DNA of 64,000 bases from Acidobacteriota bacterium (GTDB taxonomy: Bacteria; Acidobacteriota; Blastocatellia; UBA7656), in the NCBI GenBank assembly GCA_038040445.1, contig JBBPIG010000004.1:204190-268189 (forward strand), given 5' to 3'. Shown here in pieces: positions 36,644 through 44,172 of this stretch (position 1 is its first letter; each line of letters starts with the position of its first letter). The notes beneath the pieces are model-generated. The model was not told the DNA's origin. It saw only the letters and a list, made by a program, of their open reading frames with translations, and searched no databases. A program made the translations under genes and the position numbers.

Positions 36644-38302
36644 TTACTTCGCCAGAGTGTCGGGCTTAGGGAAACTGATGACGAATCTGTGGCCGGCGTC
36701 ACCTTCGATTTCGTCGGAACGATCTTCGAGCCGGCCGCGATATTTCACTTCGACGATCATCTTGGCCAGGTAAAGCGGCAGGTGAATACCCGGTCCCTTG
36801 TCCTTCTCCAGGACAGACAGAGGGACCGCTTGAGAAAACGGGAAGAAGAGCTGGCGGCGAAGCCGCTCGGGTAGTCTGCGGCTGCGGTCTTCAAGCGTCA
36901 CTTGCGGACCGTCCGGAGTTTCAGTACATCGGACACTTATTAGGTGAGGCATTTCTGAGGAGGCCTCAACGCGTCGTCGCGCGAGCCATTGAAGTAATCG
37001 CGAGGCTACAATGAAAAGGTCCTCGCGCGTCGCCAGGACCTTGCAGTCCCCGTCCAGGTCGATGGCGATTTGGTCCTTCGGCTGGTTCCTGACAATCTCT
37101 TCCCAAGCCGACGAAACAAGTCGGGACATCGAGACTGTACGTTCCGGAGGCGTCGCACGGGTGGTTTCAGTTTCCTTGTCCTCATCGTCGGTTAGAGACG
37201 TGAGCATCTCACCCGTGTCGCGAAGGTCTTCAGCAAGGGATTGGAGTCTGCGAAAGTGCAGTCCTCGCGGAGCTTCGTCGGAATCTTCGGCGTCTGATAG
37301 GACGTCCAGTTGCTCCTGACCTATAAAGAGACAGAGGCGAGCCGTCGCGCGGAGCACTTCCCGCCGACGTTGTATGGCAGACACGCCAAGCTGGGTGAGG
37401 ACTGTGAGCAAGTGTTCAACGACCGCCGGACGAAGATATCCGCCCAGCACTTTGCACAATTCGAGCGCGTTCTCGCGAAGAGGATTCTGGCCAGCGTCCC
37501 CGTCAAGGAAGCCGACCGAAAGTGTAAATCCTCTGCCGCTTGATAGAGGAAGAAACGCGGTGTCTCTGAACCTTTCTGCAATGCTCCAAGCCTGCGCATT
37601 ATCCATGCCGCCTAGCTTCGCTGAGTCAAAAACGAAGGGGTGCGTTCGGTTTGCCTCGCCGTGAACTAAGCCCTGTAAGGTCTTGTAGACTGGGTCCTCA
37701 CTCTCGGGCAAGTTGGCGTTTCCAATGCAGATTGTGACCCCGTTCACCACCGTCGCGAGAATGACGAACGGCACTCCGGCGACCGCCTCGAATGCGGGCG
37801 CCAAGACTTGTCGGCAGAATCTGAGCACCGCATCGGCCCGGTCTCGACTGGCGTCCGCTATCACGCCAATCTCTTCCGCGGCGCCCGGTCTCTCAACGCT
37901 CAGCGCTCGCCTAAGCATGAGTCCCCGCACGTGCCTAATAACCTGGTTCTGCGTGTGCTCTTCCTTGTGCAGGTAAGCTGCTACTCCCAGCTCTACGGCC
38001 AAGCGATAGTAATCTACTTCCGAGAAGGCTGATGTGATTAAGAACTCCGGTCGCCATGCAGGTCGCGAAGCGCGAACTTCGAGACCAAGGTCTGCGCCCG
38101 TGATTGATGGATACTGGCGGTCCTCCAAGCGCATATCCAAGATCATCACTCCGAGTTTATCGCCGAGTTTGTTTACTAGTGCGCGGGCCGATTCCACACT
38201 TCCTGCGCTCTCCACGCTAAAGCCGCGCATCTCTAGTGCCGTGTGTAATGCCAGTCGTTGAGAGTCGTTGTCCTCAACAATCAGGATCGTATCGCTTATC
38301 AT
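36644..38302 (-). CDS. REC-GAF-histidine-kinase-like regulator
   Basis: 552 aa. Receiver domain (1-125) with acid pocket Glu10-Asp11, phospho-acceptor Asp56 in VMILDMRLED, Ser/Thr at 90-91 and Lys113 in AYLHKEE. A GAF-like domain (about 145-290) follows. The C-terminal part (about 300-552) is histidine-kinase-like: helices with LRDTGEMLTSLTDDE instead of an obvious HE box, then an ATPase-like fold with EKDKGPGIHLPLYLAKMIVE at about 500-519. No DNA-binding output domain. It starts inside the stop of the sensor kinase (ATGA overlap), so the pair is translationally coupled. Probable phosphotransfer partner of that kinase, passing the signal on by protein contact. Confidence 0.85.
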   Translation of the reverse strand: MISDTILIVEDNDSQRLALHTALEMRGFSVESAGSVESARALVNKLGDKLGVMILDMRLEDRQYPSITGADLGLEVRASRPAWRPEFLITSAFSEVDYYRLAVELGVAAYLHKEEHTQNQVIRHVRGLMLRRALSVERPGAAEEIGVIADASRDRADAVLRFCRQVLAPAFEAVAGVPFVILATVVNGVTICIGNANLPESEDPVYKTLQGLVHGEANRTHPFVFDSAKLGGMDNAQAWSIAERFRDTAFLPLSSGRGFTLSVGFLDGDAGQNPLRENALELCKVLGGYLRPAVVEHLLTVLTQLGVSAIQRRREVLRATARLCLFIGQEQLDVLSDAEDSDEAPRGLHFRRLQSLAEDLRDTGEMLTSLTDDEDKETETTRATPPERTVSMSRLVSSAWEEIVRNQPKDQIAIDLDGDCKVLATREDLFIVASRLLQWLARRRVEASSEMPHLISVRCTETPDGPQVTLEDRSRRLPERLRRQLFFPFSQAVPLSVLEKDKGPGIHLPLYLAKMIVEVKYRGRLEDRSDEIEGDAGHRFVISFPKPDTLAK

Positions 38303-41160
38303 ATTTGATCCTCCGGTCTAGGTTTGGGAAATCGAATGGTGAATCTGGTGCCGCCAGGACCAGGGTTCGTTAGCTCGATTCCAGCACGATTCTCTCGCAA
38401 GGAGCGATCCACGAGGTACAGGCCCCATCCGCCGCTGCCTGGCTTTGTGGTCTCACCCAATTCAAAGATGCGATCTCTTATGTGGTTGGCGACGCCCGGA
38501 CCATCATCGGTCACATGGCAGAGCACCACATCCCCAACGTCGTCAGCGTCAATCCGGATTGTGCCGGCGCCGCTCAACGCATCGCTAGCATTGTGTACAA
38601 GATTAGCCAGGGCGAGTCCCGCAACGTGAAATGGCACATCGATCACCAGATCAGGAGCAACTGTCACGGTGAGAGCGATCTGACGCTGACTAAGGAGAAC
38701 CTCAAACAGCTTCCGGGCGTGTTGCGCTGCGTCTGCTAGCGAGCAGGGTCGATGCGCATCCAACTTGGTGACGTTAGCGATTGGGCTGAGGAGTTGCAAG
38801 AGATTCGTGGTCGAATCGCTCATCAGAGCTATGAGCCTACTGAGTTGTTCATCACACTCGATCCTTCCGAGTGCAACAGCATCCTTCAGGGTGCTCGCTG
38901 GACCCTGCAATCCCTTCACCATATTGGTCAACTGATGGATCAGCGTTCCCGTCGTTACGGCGACCGTGGCCAACCCCTGATACTGAGCGGCATCTGCCTG
39001 GAGTCGTTGAAATTCGATTGCAGCGGTTATTCTTACTAAAGCGGAATCCGCAATGTCACCAAAGTATTCAAGAAACAAGCTCCATGGCGAATGGAAGGTC
39101 AGCTCGGGGCCGAAGCCTTCGCGCTCCACTCCCATCCAAACGCGACCCTTAGTGTTTGGAAGCGTAATCCTGACGAGTTGATTACAGTTACCTCCCTCCG
39201 AATACTGATGAATCAATGCGATGGCGTCACCATCACCGGCGCCCGGCCCCAAGCTTTTGACAATCGCGATTGCCTCCTCGTCTCCTAAGAGCTCTTCGGT
39301 TCCCGGCTGTGTTGATACTACCCACCTCAGACCGGCTTTGCCGGCAATCTCTTGGACCGCTTTGAACCAGGCAGCGACATTGGTCGCTTCCTTTTGGTTG
39401 AGACGCACGCCAAGCTCCTTCAATAGGTCATCAAAGTACTTGCGGGCCGAGTCAAGAAGCGCATCGGAAACCAATGAGGCTACGGCTCTCCGATGAACGT
39501 AGTTGGTTCCTAGCGAAGGATGCGATACTTCGTCAAGGCCAGATGGCACGAGCAAGATGAGTTCACCTAGGAAAACATCAGGGGTTGGTTCCGCCGATCG
39601 CATCGCCACTAGGTGACTCCGGGCGATCTCGGTAGTTTGATGTCCGTCGTCATCAACTACAGAGGACCAAACTTGATTCAAACGGCCTCTAACGTCTTGT
39701 TGGAGGATATCGCGGTAGGCAGGGTCCGCCGCCTCAATCTTGCGAAAAGATCTGAATCCCTTATCCACCAGAATGCAGGTGCCGAGAGGCGAGAGAACGT
39801 CGTGCAGGATCTGCGTCATTTTCTCAACCGACCTTTCAATGTCCGCCATCGGCTGCTCTACCTGTAACCTCGAAAAGCCATAGCCAAGCTGGTCGAGGGC
39901 CGCGAGCTCCCGATTGGATTGAACCGCCGGAGCCACTAGATCGGCCAACTGTCTTATGTGTTGAAGCGCTGTCGCGCTATACGCCGCGGTTTCCCAGATT
40001 ACCTTCAGACATCCGATTACAGCGCCATGAAATCGAATGGGCACCGCAACAATTGAGGAATGGTTGTCCTGAGGTTCGAATGCGTGCGCGGTGAATGACT
40101 TCTCCCAGTTCGGTCGAGGGTATCTGAACTCCTGTCCCGTTTCAAATACCTCTTCCTGAATGCTGTCGTACGTCGGGGGAAAGAGGGTGCTCCCGCGTCC
40201 ATCCCCGGATTGCTTTCGTACGTCCCAACTCAAGGTCTTGACCCGCCCTAGCGTAGCCCCCGGAAGTCTTAAAGATAGTTCGGTGCGGTCCGCTCCAACG
40301 CTCTCCGCGATAGATCGCACGATGCCAGGGCCTTCCAGATACTCCGCCTTGCCGGCAGTAATGCCACTCATCATCTTCTTGACGTCGCCCGACGACACTA
40401 CAACTAGAGTTCGCATGAGGAGAAAAAACGCCGACACGAAAAGGCCATACTTGAGCGGCCAGGCAGCGAGAATGGTCAGAGCGTCCAAGAAGTGTAATGC
40501 GTCGTGGGGTCCGTCATTTATGTCGAACTGATGCATCAACTCAATCACCCATCTCCATTGACTTGAGGCGATAATTGGGTTGAACCCGTAAACCACCTGC
40601 ACTAGCGCGTAAACGCTGCCGACATTTATGGCGATGGCCGCAAGGATGGGGCGGCGGCGAAATCCAATGTTAGTGAATGTGGCGTAAATGACCAACCCAA
40701 GACAGGCGGCGGAGAAAAGAGCATCTGGCATTCGAGACCATAAGAAGGCGTCGCCGGGAAGCCCGCAAAGAATTGCAAGAACAGCAATGCACCAAGCTAG
40801 CTTCGGTACCGCCGGCCTTCTGTCCAACAGATCGAATGCCGCTGCGAGAAATAGCAGATTGTTTGCGGTTGAAAAGAAAAGATTCAGCACACGAAGGATC
40901 TGGTAAATGGATTCTCCTGCACTTGTGGAGGTTTGGACGGCCGCCATGTGATAGCCGCCACGCTGAATTATGTATTGTATTGCAAGTAGTGCGAATCCCC
41001 ACGCGAAGAACTTCGCCCAGCGCTCGGCCGACAGTGCGAAGTACCGAAGGATAAGAATCACCACGGCGAAGAATCCCGCCATCGCCGCCGTCAAGATCAT
41101 CAAGACGTGCCGGTACTCGTTGACGAAATCAAGCGCATCCTTTAGCAAGTCGGAAAACAT
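38299..41160 (-). CDS. Membrane sensor histidine kinase with GAF domains
   Basis: 953 aa. N-terminal sensor with about seven hydrophobic segments (15-270), a GAF domain (about 290-425: FEPQDNHSSIVAVPIRF), a second GAF-like region (about 440-585), a third sensory stretch (to about 720), then the kinase core. The phospho-acceptor is probably His742 in TLIHQLTNMVKG. The ATPase domain has the N box LANLVHNASDAL (851-862), G1 VTDDGPGVA (883-891) and G2 GSGGWGLYLV (908-917). The layout recalls PrsK-type kinases, but no PEP-CTERM genes are present. It is followed, with a 4-base overlap, by the REC-GAF regulator and preceded by the phosphoesterase gene. Confidence 0.9.
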   Translation of the reverse strand: MFSDLLKDALDFVNEYRHVLMILTAAMAGFFAVVILILRYFALSAERWAKFFAWGFALLAIQYIIQRGGYHMAAVQTSTSAGESIYQILRVLNLFFSTANNLLFLAAAFDLLDRRPAVPKLAWCIAVLAILCGLPGDAFLWSRMPDALFSAACLGLVIYATFTNIGFRRRPILAAIAINVGSVYALVQVVYGFNPIIASSQWRWVIELMHQFDINDGPHDALHFLDALTILAAWPLKYGLFVSAFFLLMRTLVVVSSGDVKKMMSGITAGKAEYLEGPGIVRSIAESVGADRTELSLRLPGATLGRVKTLSWDVRKQSGDGRGSTLFPPTYDSIQEEVFETGQEFRYPRPNWEKSFTAHAFEPQDNHSSIVAVPIRFHGAVIGCLKVIWETAAYSATALQHIRQLADLVAPAVQSNRELAALDQLGYGFSRLQVEQPMADIERSVEKMTQILHDVLSPLGTCILVDKGFRSFRKIEAADPAYRDILQQDVRGRLNQVWSSVVDDDGHQTTEIARSHLVAMRSAEPTPDVFLGELILLVPSGLDEVSHPSLGTNYVHRRAVASLVSDALLDSARKYFDDLLKELGVRLNQKEATNVAAWFKAVQEIAGKAGLRWVVSTQPGTEELLGDEEAIAIVKSLGPGAGDGDAIALIHQYSEGGNCNQLVRITLPNTKGRVWMGVEREGFGPELTFHSPWSLFLEYFGDIADSALVRITAAIEFQRLQADAAQYQGLATVAVTTGTLIHQLTNMVKGLQGPASTLKDAVALGRIECDEQLSRLIALMSDSTTNLLQLLSPIANVTKLDAHRPCSLADAAQHARKLFEVLLSQRQIALTVTVAPDLVIDVPFHVAGLALANLVHNASDALSGAGTIRIDADDVGDVVLCHVTDDGPGVANHIRDRIFELGETTKPGSGGWGLYLVDRSLRENRAGIELTNPGPGGTRFTIRFPKPRPEDQI

Positions 41161-41169
41161 GCTTTTGCT

Positions 41170-42519
41170 CTAATCACGCTGCCACTGTCGGTCGCTCGAA
41201 TCGAACCGCCAACTCGCCAGTGTCGACGGACCAGTATCATCCCATTGCACCAAAGCAGCGTCAGTTGTCTCGCTCTGAGAGTCGAGAGTCACACGCGCGA
41301 AAGTTGGCCGAGTCACACCTTCATCGCGGCCGTTCAAAAGCCCTTCGAGGAACTCACGCCAGTCCGCATCAGAAGCATCGCCGGGGGGCAGGCGTAAGAG
41401 ACGACCCCACGTCCCGGTGTTCAGGTAGAGCCCCGCTCCGAGTCTGTACGCCTTCGCCGAGTGCGTATGGCCGTGAATGACAAGGTCTGAGCCTTGTTTA
41501 AGAAGGTAGGTCACTACCTCACTCACACTGTCCGGCGTTTGCAGGTCAAAGAAGTCATCTTCCGCCGCAACTTCGCGCAGCTTCGGAATCAGCCGCTCGA
41601 TTCGGTCCGCTTGAGAGGCGCGTCTTTTGGGCTCGCGTTCCATCTCTTCCAGCCAGGCAACCAGTTTCTGCTTCCTCGTGCTCGTGTGATTTGTAGACCT
41701 CACGATTCGTGCCGGGTCCGATTGGATCTCAAGTTCGGTGATCGCCGAGCGCACGGCGGAACTCAGCCAGTGTTTCAGGGCAGGGAGCAGCTTGTATTGT
41801 TCCTTGCGTTCGAGGAATGCAAACATAATGGGAATGACCGCCTCGCGTTCTGGCTTGAGAAGATAAAGCCAGGGATACTTTTCGCGTAACTCTATGAGGT
41901 ACTCGACGACCAGCTTGCTGCCGGGCGGCGGAGTGTACTTATGATTTTCCAAGAGACCTCTGCTAGCCAGACTGGACGCTCTTCGGAGAGCGTCGTGGTC
42001 GATTCGGTTCCAATCATCAAACATCTCTCCATGTTCGATCAGCGCAGTTGCTTCGCCGACTCGAATCGTCGCGGCCTCGCTGTGAACAAGCCATCTCACC
42101 GGCGGAGCCGCCGCAGACCAACCAAGCCTCTGTTCAATCACTTCTCTCACCGAAGGAAAGGCGAGTTCAGGGTCGTGATTACCGGCCATCCAAATGACGT
42201 TGTGCTCGGGTGAGCGCGCGAGCCGGCCCAATGCGTCGAAGACCTCGGGATGTTTCTCGAGGATCGATGCAGTCCTGGCAGGGGCCCCTGCCGGGTGAAG
42301 CGCCTTTTCGGCGCGTTCACAGTGCTCCACTACGAGAAAGTCGAGGATGTCGCCCGCAAGCACCATCGTAGCGTTGGGAGCTTCTTCAAAGACCCACGTT
42401 AAGAAGCTGGTCAACTCGGCGTCGGCTTGGAACATCCCTTTGCCTTGCTCGGCTGCCATGTGTATGTCGCTCAGCACGATTAAATCTTCAGCTTTCCACA
42501 TACATCGAAATCCAAACAT
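41170..42519 (-). CDS. Calcineurin-like metallophosphoesterase
   Basis: 449 aa. Two-metal phosphoesterase with all standard motifs: DxH in VLSDIHMA (Asp18, His20), GD in VLAGDILDF (56-57), GNHD (113-116) and GHTH in VIHGHTHSAKAY (about 350). Between motifs III and the GHTH block is a long insert (about 185-310) with helical, charged sequence (ADRIERLIPKLREVAAED), which may bind a partner or nucleic acid. ATG at 42519 or 42501 could start it; neither has a strong ribosome-binding site, so coupling to the small ORF 31 bases upstream is possible. First large gene of the CHAT operon. Substrate unknown; nucleotides or nucleic acids are family options. Confidence 0.88.
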   Translation of the reverse strand: MFGFRCMWKAEDLIVLSDIHMAAEQGKGMFQADAELTSFLTWVFEEAPNATMVLAGDILDFLVVEHCERAEKALHPAGAPARTASILEKHPEVFDALGRLARSPEHNVIWMAGNHDPELAFPSVREVIEQRLGWSAAAPPVRWLVHSEAATIRVGEATALIEHGEMFDDWNRIDHDALRRASSLASRGLLENHKYTPPPGSKLVVEYLIELREKYPWLYLLKPEREAVIPIMFAFLERKEQYKLLPALKHWLSSAVRSAITELEIQSDPARIVRSTNHTSTRKQKLVAWLEEMEREPKRRASQADRIERLIPKLREVAAEDDFFDLQTPDSVSEVVTYLLKQGSDLVIHGHTHSAKAYRLGAGLYLNTGTWGRLLRLPPGDASDADWREFLEGLLNGRDEGVTRPTFARVTLDSQSETTDAALVQWDDTGPSTLASWRFDSSDRQWQRD

Positions 42520-42550
42520 TAGAATGCATCACGGAAAAGATCGAGGTTGG

Positions 42551-42715
42551 TCACTCTGGGGGCAAGGTTCCGTCGTCCAAAGAGGCTTCGTAATCAGCGC
42601 AGACCAGCCTCAGCTTGCGGTCGTAGGTTGATCGAATGCAGATGCTGCTTCGCGGACGGTTCGCGCGGAACAGTCGCGCGTTCAAGGGAACGAGCAAATG
42701 ACTTTGATGCTTCAT
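42551..42715 (-). CDS. 54-residue small protein at the head of the CHAT operon
   Basis: ATG at 42715 with AGGAGG five to six bases upstream, the best ribosome-binding site of the operon. The product starts MKHQSHLLVPLNARLFRAN, has two cysteines and an acidic tail ending SLDDGTLPPE. No family recognised. It lies about 25 bases after the predicted sigma-54 transcription start and 31 bases before the phosphoesterase, so it is probably the first gene of the transcript or a leader ORF. Confidence 0.55.
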   Translation of the reverse strand: MKHQSHLLVPLNARLFRANRPRSSICIRSTYDRKLRLVCADYEASLDDGTLPPE

Positions 42716-42750
42716 GGGGTCCTCCTTTTCAATCCCTGCCCCCGTCCAAA

Positions 42751-42766
42751 GGCAATTTATTCGCCA
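42751..42766 (-). promoter_or_regulatory. Sigma-54 (-24/-12) promoter of the CHAT operon
   Basis: Minus strand reads TGGCGAATAAATTGCC, against the consensus TGGCAC-N5-TTGCW: TGGC and TTGC are both exact and the GG and GC dinucleotides are spaced correctly. The predicted start is near 42740, 25 bases before the small ORF. Confidence 0.7.
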
Positions 42767-42840
42767 GGCAGAAACGAAGCAAGAACTCCCCTAGATCGAG
42801 GCTTTAGCCGCGAGTCGATCTGAATTGCAGTATGAGATTG

Positions 42841-42875
42841 TCCGGTGGAACGGACGCTCAATCCGAGTAATCGGA
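42841..42875. promoter_or_regulatory. Two phased TCCG-N6-CGGA palindromes, candidate enhancer
   Basis: TCCGGTGGAACGGA (42841-42854) and TCCGAGTAATCGGA (42862-42875), 21 bases apart centre to centre, or two helical turns. They lie about 108 and 129 bases upstream of the predicted sigma-54 transcription start, the usual distance for an activator site. Confidence 0.6.
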
Positions 42876-42916
42876 CAGGAAACGGGTCTATTCATAAGAG
42901 ATGGGGAGTTCAGCCT

Positions 42917-43060
42917 CGGCGTCAAACCCGAAGTTCAATCTAAGCTGTTCCTTCAGCCCTATGATGAGTATGCGCATCAGGTCGTCTTCGAGTGAAAGGA
43001 AAAACCGGGATGAGCCTGGATCACCTTGCCGCCCCGAGCGTCCTCGAAGCTGATGGTGGG
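42917..43060 (-). pseudogene. secA: Internally deleted secA fragment
   Basis: Two blocks match the intact secA. 42917-42966 matches about 44725-44768 (GCGTCAAACCCGAAGTTCAA and more), and 42967-43060 matches about 45113-45203 (CGTCTTC-AGTGAAAGG, GATGAGCC-GGATC). Between them about 345 bases of secA are missing. Both blocks keep the secA orientation. Confidence 0.85.
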
Positions 43061-43384
43061 GATTGAGGTCTTGACTTTCTGCCCCAAAAGCAGGACTCTG
43101 CCCTTCGCTCTACGATGCTCCAGTAGTCGTTCAGTACTACACCAACGAGACGGATCTTGAGACGTATGCCGAGGAGCTTCGAGAGTTCCTCACGCGTATG
43201 GGGCAGGAAGCGAGGCAAGGGGCTGTGGGACTTGTGATAGATCGGGATTACCTTGAAGTATGCAGGTGGCAGCTCAGATTCTCGAAGACGCTACGGCGAG
43301 TTACATTCCGCACCGTCCGACTGTGAAGGGTCGGGCGCTAGAACACAACCTCAAATGTGGTGAAGCACCCAAATGGATCGAGGG
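43061..43384. other. Degenerate stretch between the secA fragment and vapC
   Basis: No frame with a start signal or family motif. The plus strand around 43120-43260 reads like eroded coding sequence but cannot be assigned. Confidence 0.4.
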
Positions 43385-43849
43385 CTACGGGTGATTGTTA
43401 GGGTCATCAACTGAGAGCCCTTCTGCTTGAGCCGCGCTGTTCAGGTCCGCGTCTGCTGAAACAAAAGCGAAGTTACTAACTCCGGCGGAAGCTAATTCGG
43501 ATTGAACTGCCAACGCGGTCGCCAACTGGATGGAGTCGTAGCCGCGCAAACCATGAGCCTCGGCCAACTTCATCGCATGGTCAACAATATTCATCGTGAG
43601 TGACGCGACCTCATATTCGCTTTTGAAGTGTTGTTTGAAGGCAACGATAGCCACGGATGACGACTGACTGGACATCTGGCCGATAAGGCTCTTACGAGTG
43701 AGGGCCGCCGCCATCTCGGCACCTGTTGCGATTGAGATGAAGACTTCATTATTAGCAGCGGCGCCGGTTATGCCTACGACCCATGAACTTCCGGTCTCTC
43801 GCGCGTATCGCTTCACGAGCGCGCTGGTATCGAAATAGAAAGCTGCCAT
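43385..43849 (-). CDS. vapC: PIN-domain toxin VapC
   Basis: 154 aa. PIN ribonuclease: N-terminal AFYFDTSALVKRYARETGSSWV (Asp6), a conserved Glu in IATGAEMAAALTRK, and the C-terminal HGLRGYDSIQLATALAVQ and FVSADADLNSAAQAEGL segments that complete the acidic site. VapC toxins cut specific tRNAs or rRNA in studied organisms. It follows vapB with a 1-base overlap (TGATG), so it is translated only with the antitoxin. Confidence 0.92.
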   Translation of the reverse strand: MAAFYFDTSALVKRYARETGSSWVVGITGAAANNEVFISIATGAEMAAALTRKSLIGQMSSQSSSVAIVAFKQHFKSEYEVASLTMNIVDHAMKLAEAHGLRGYDSIQLATALAVQSELASAGVSNFAFVSADADLNSAAQAEGLSVDDPNNHP

Positions 43850-44109
43850 CAGCGCCGTTCTCTGATTATCATTTCAGAAAGGGGCTCGCCTTGAAATTCG
43901 ACAGGGCTGAAGTCTGTTTGCGCTGATCCGGGTTCCTTGGCCGCCAGCAAGCCTGTGGTACGCATACGCTCAATAGCGCGAGCGATGTTTGTCTCTTCAA
44001 TTTGGTGCGAAAGACGGTCGATAACTTGCGCGATAGTCACTCCGCTGTCTTTTGCCTGGTCTTCCAACCGGGCGTAAACTTCATCGTCGATGTTTACCGT
44101 TCTGCTCAT
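43849..44109 (-). CDS. vapB: VapB-type antitoxin
   Basis: 86 aa. Starts SRTVNIDDEVYARLEDQAKD, a ribbon-helix-helix DNA-binding pattern, followed by a flexible C-terminal part that should cap VapC. Probable autorepressor of the operon. It lies 63 bases downstream of the secA stop, on the same strand. Confidence 0.85.
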   Translation of the reverse strand: MSRTVNIDDEVYARLEDQAKDSGVTIAQVIDRLSHQIEETNIARAIERMRTTGLLAAKEPGSAQTDFSPVEFQGEPLSEMIIRERR

Positions 44110-44172
44110 GCCTCACCTGCCAAAGCGTCCGAATTTGCACTATCTTAGCACACACAAGGAAGTGATCTGTGA

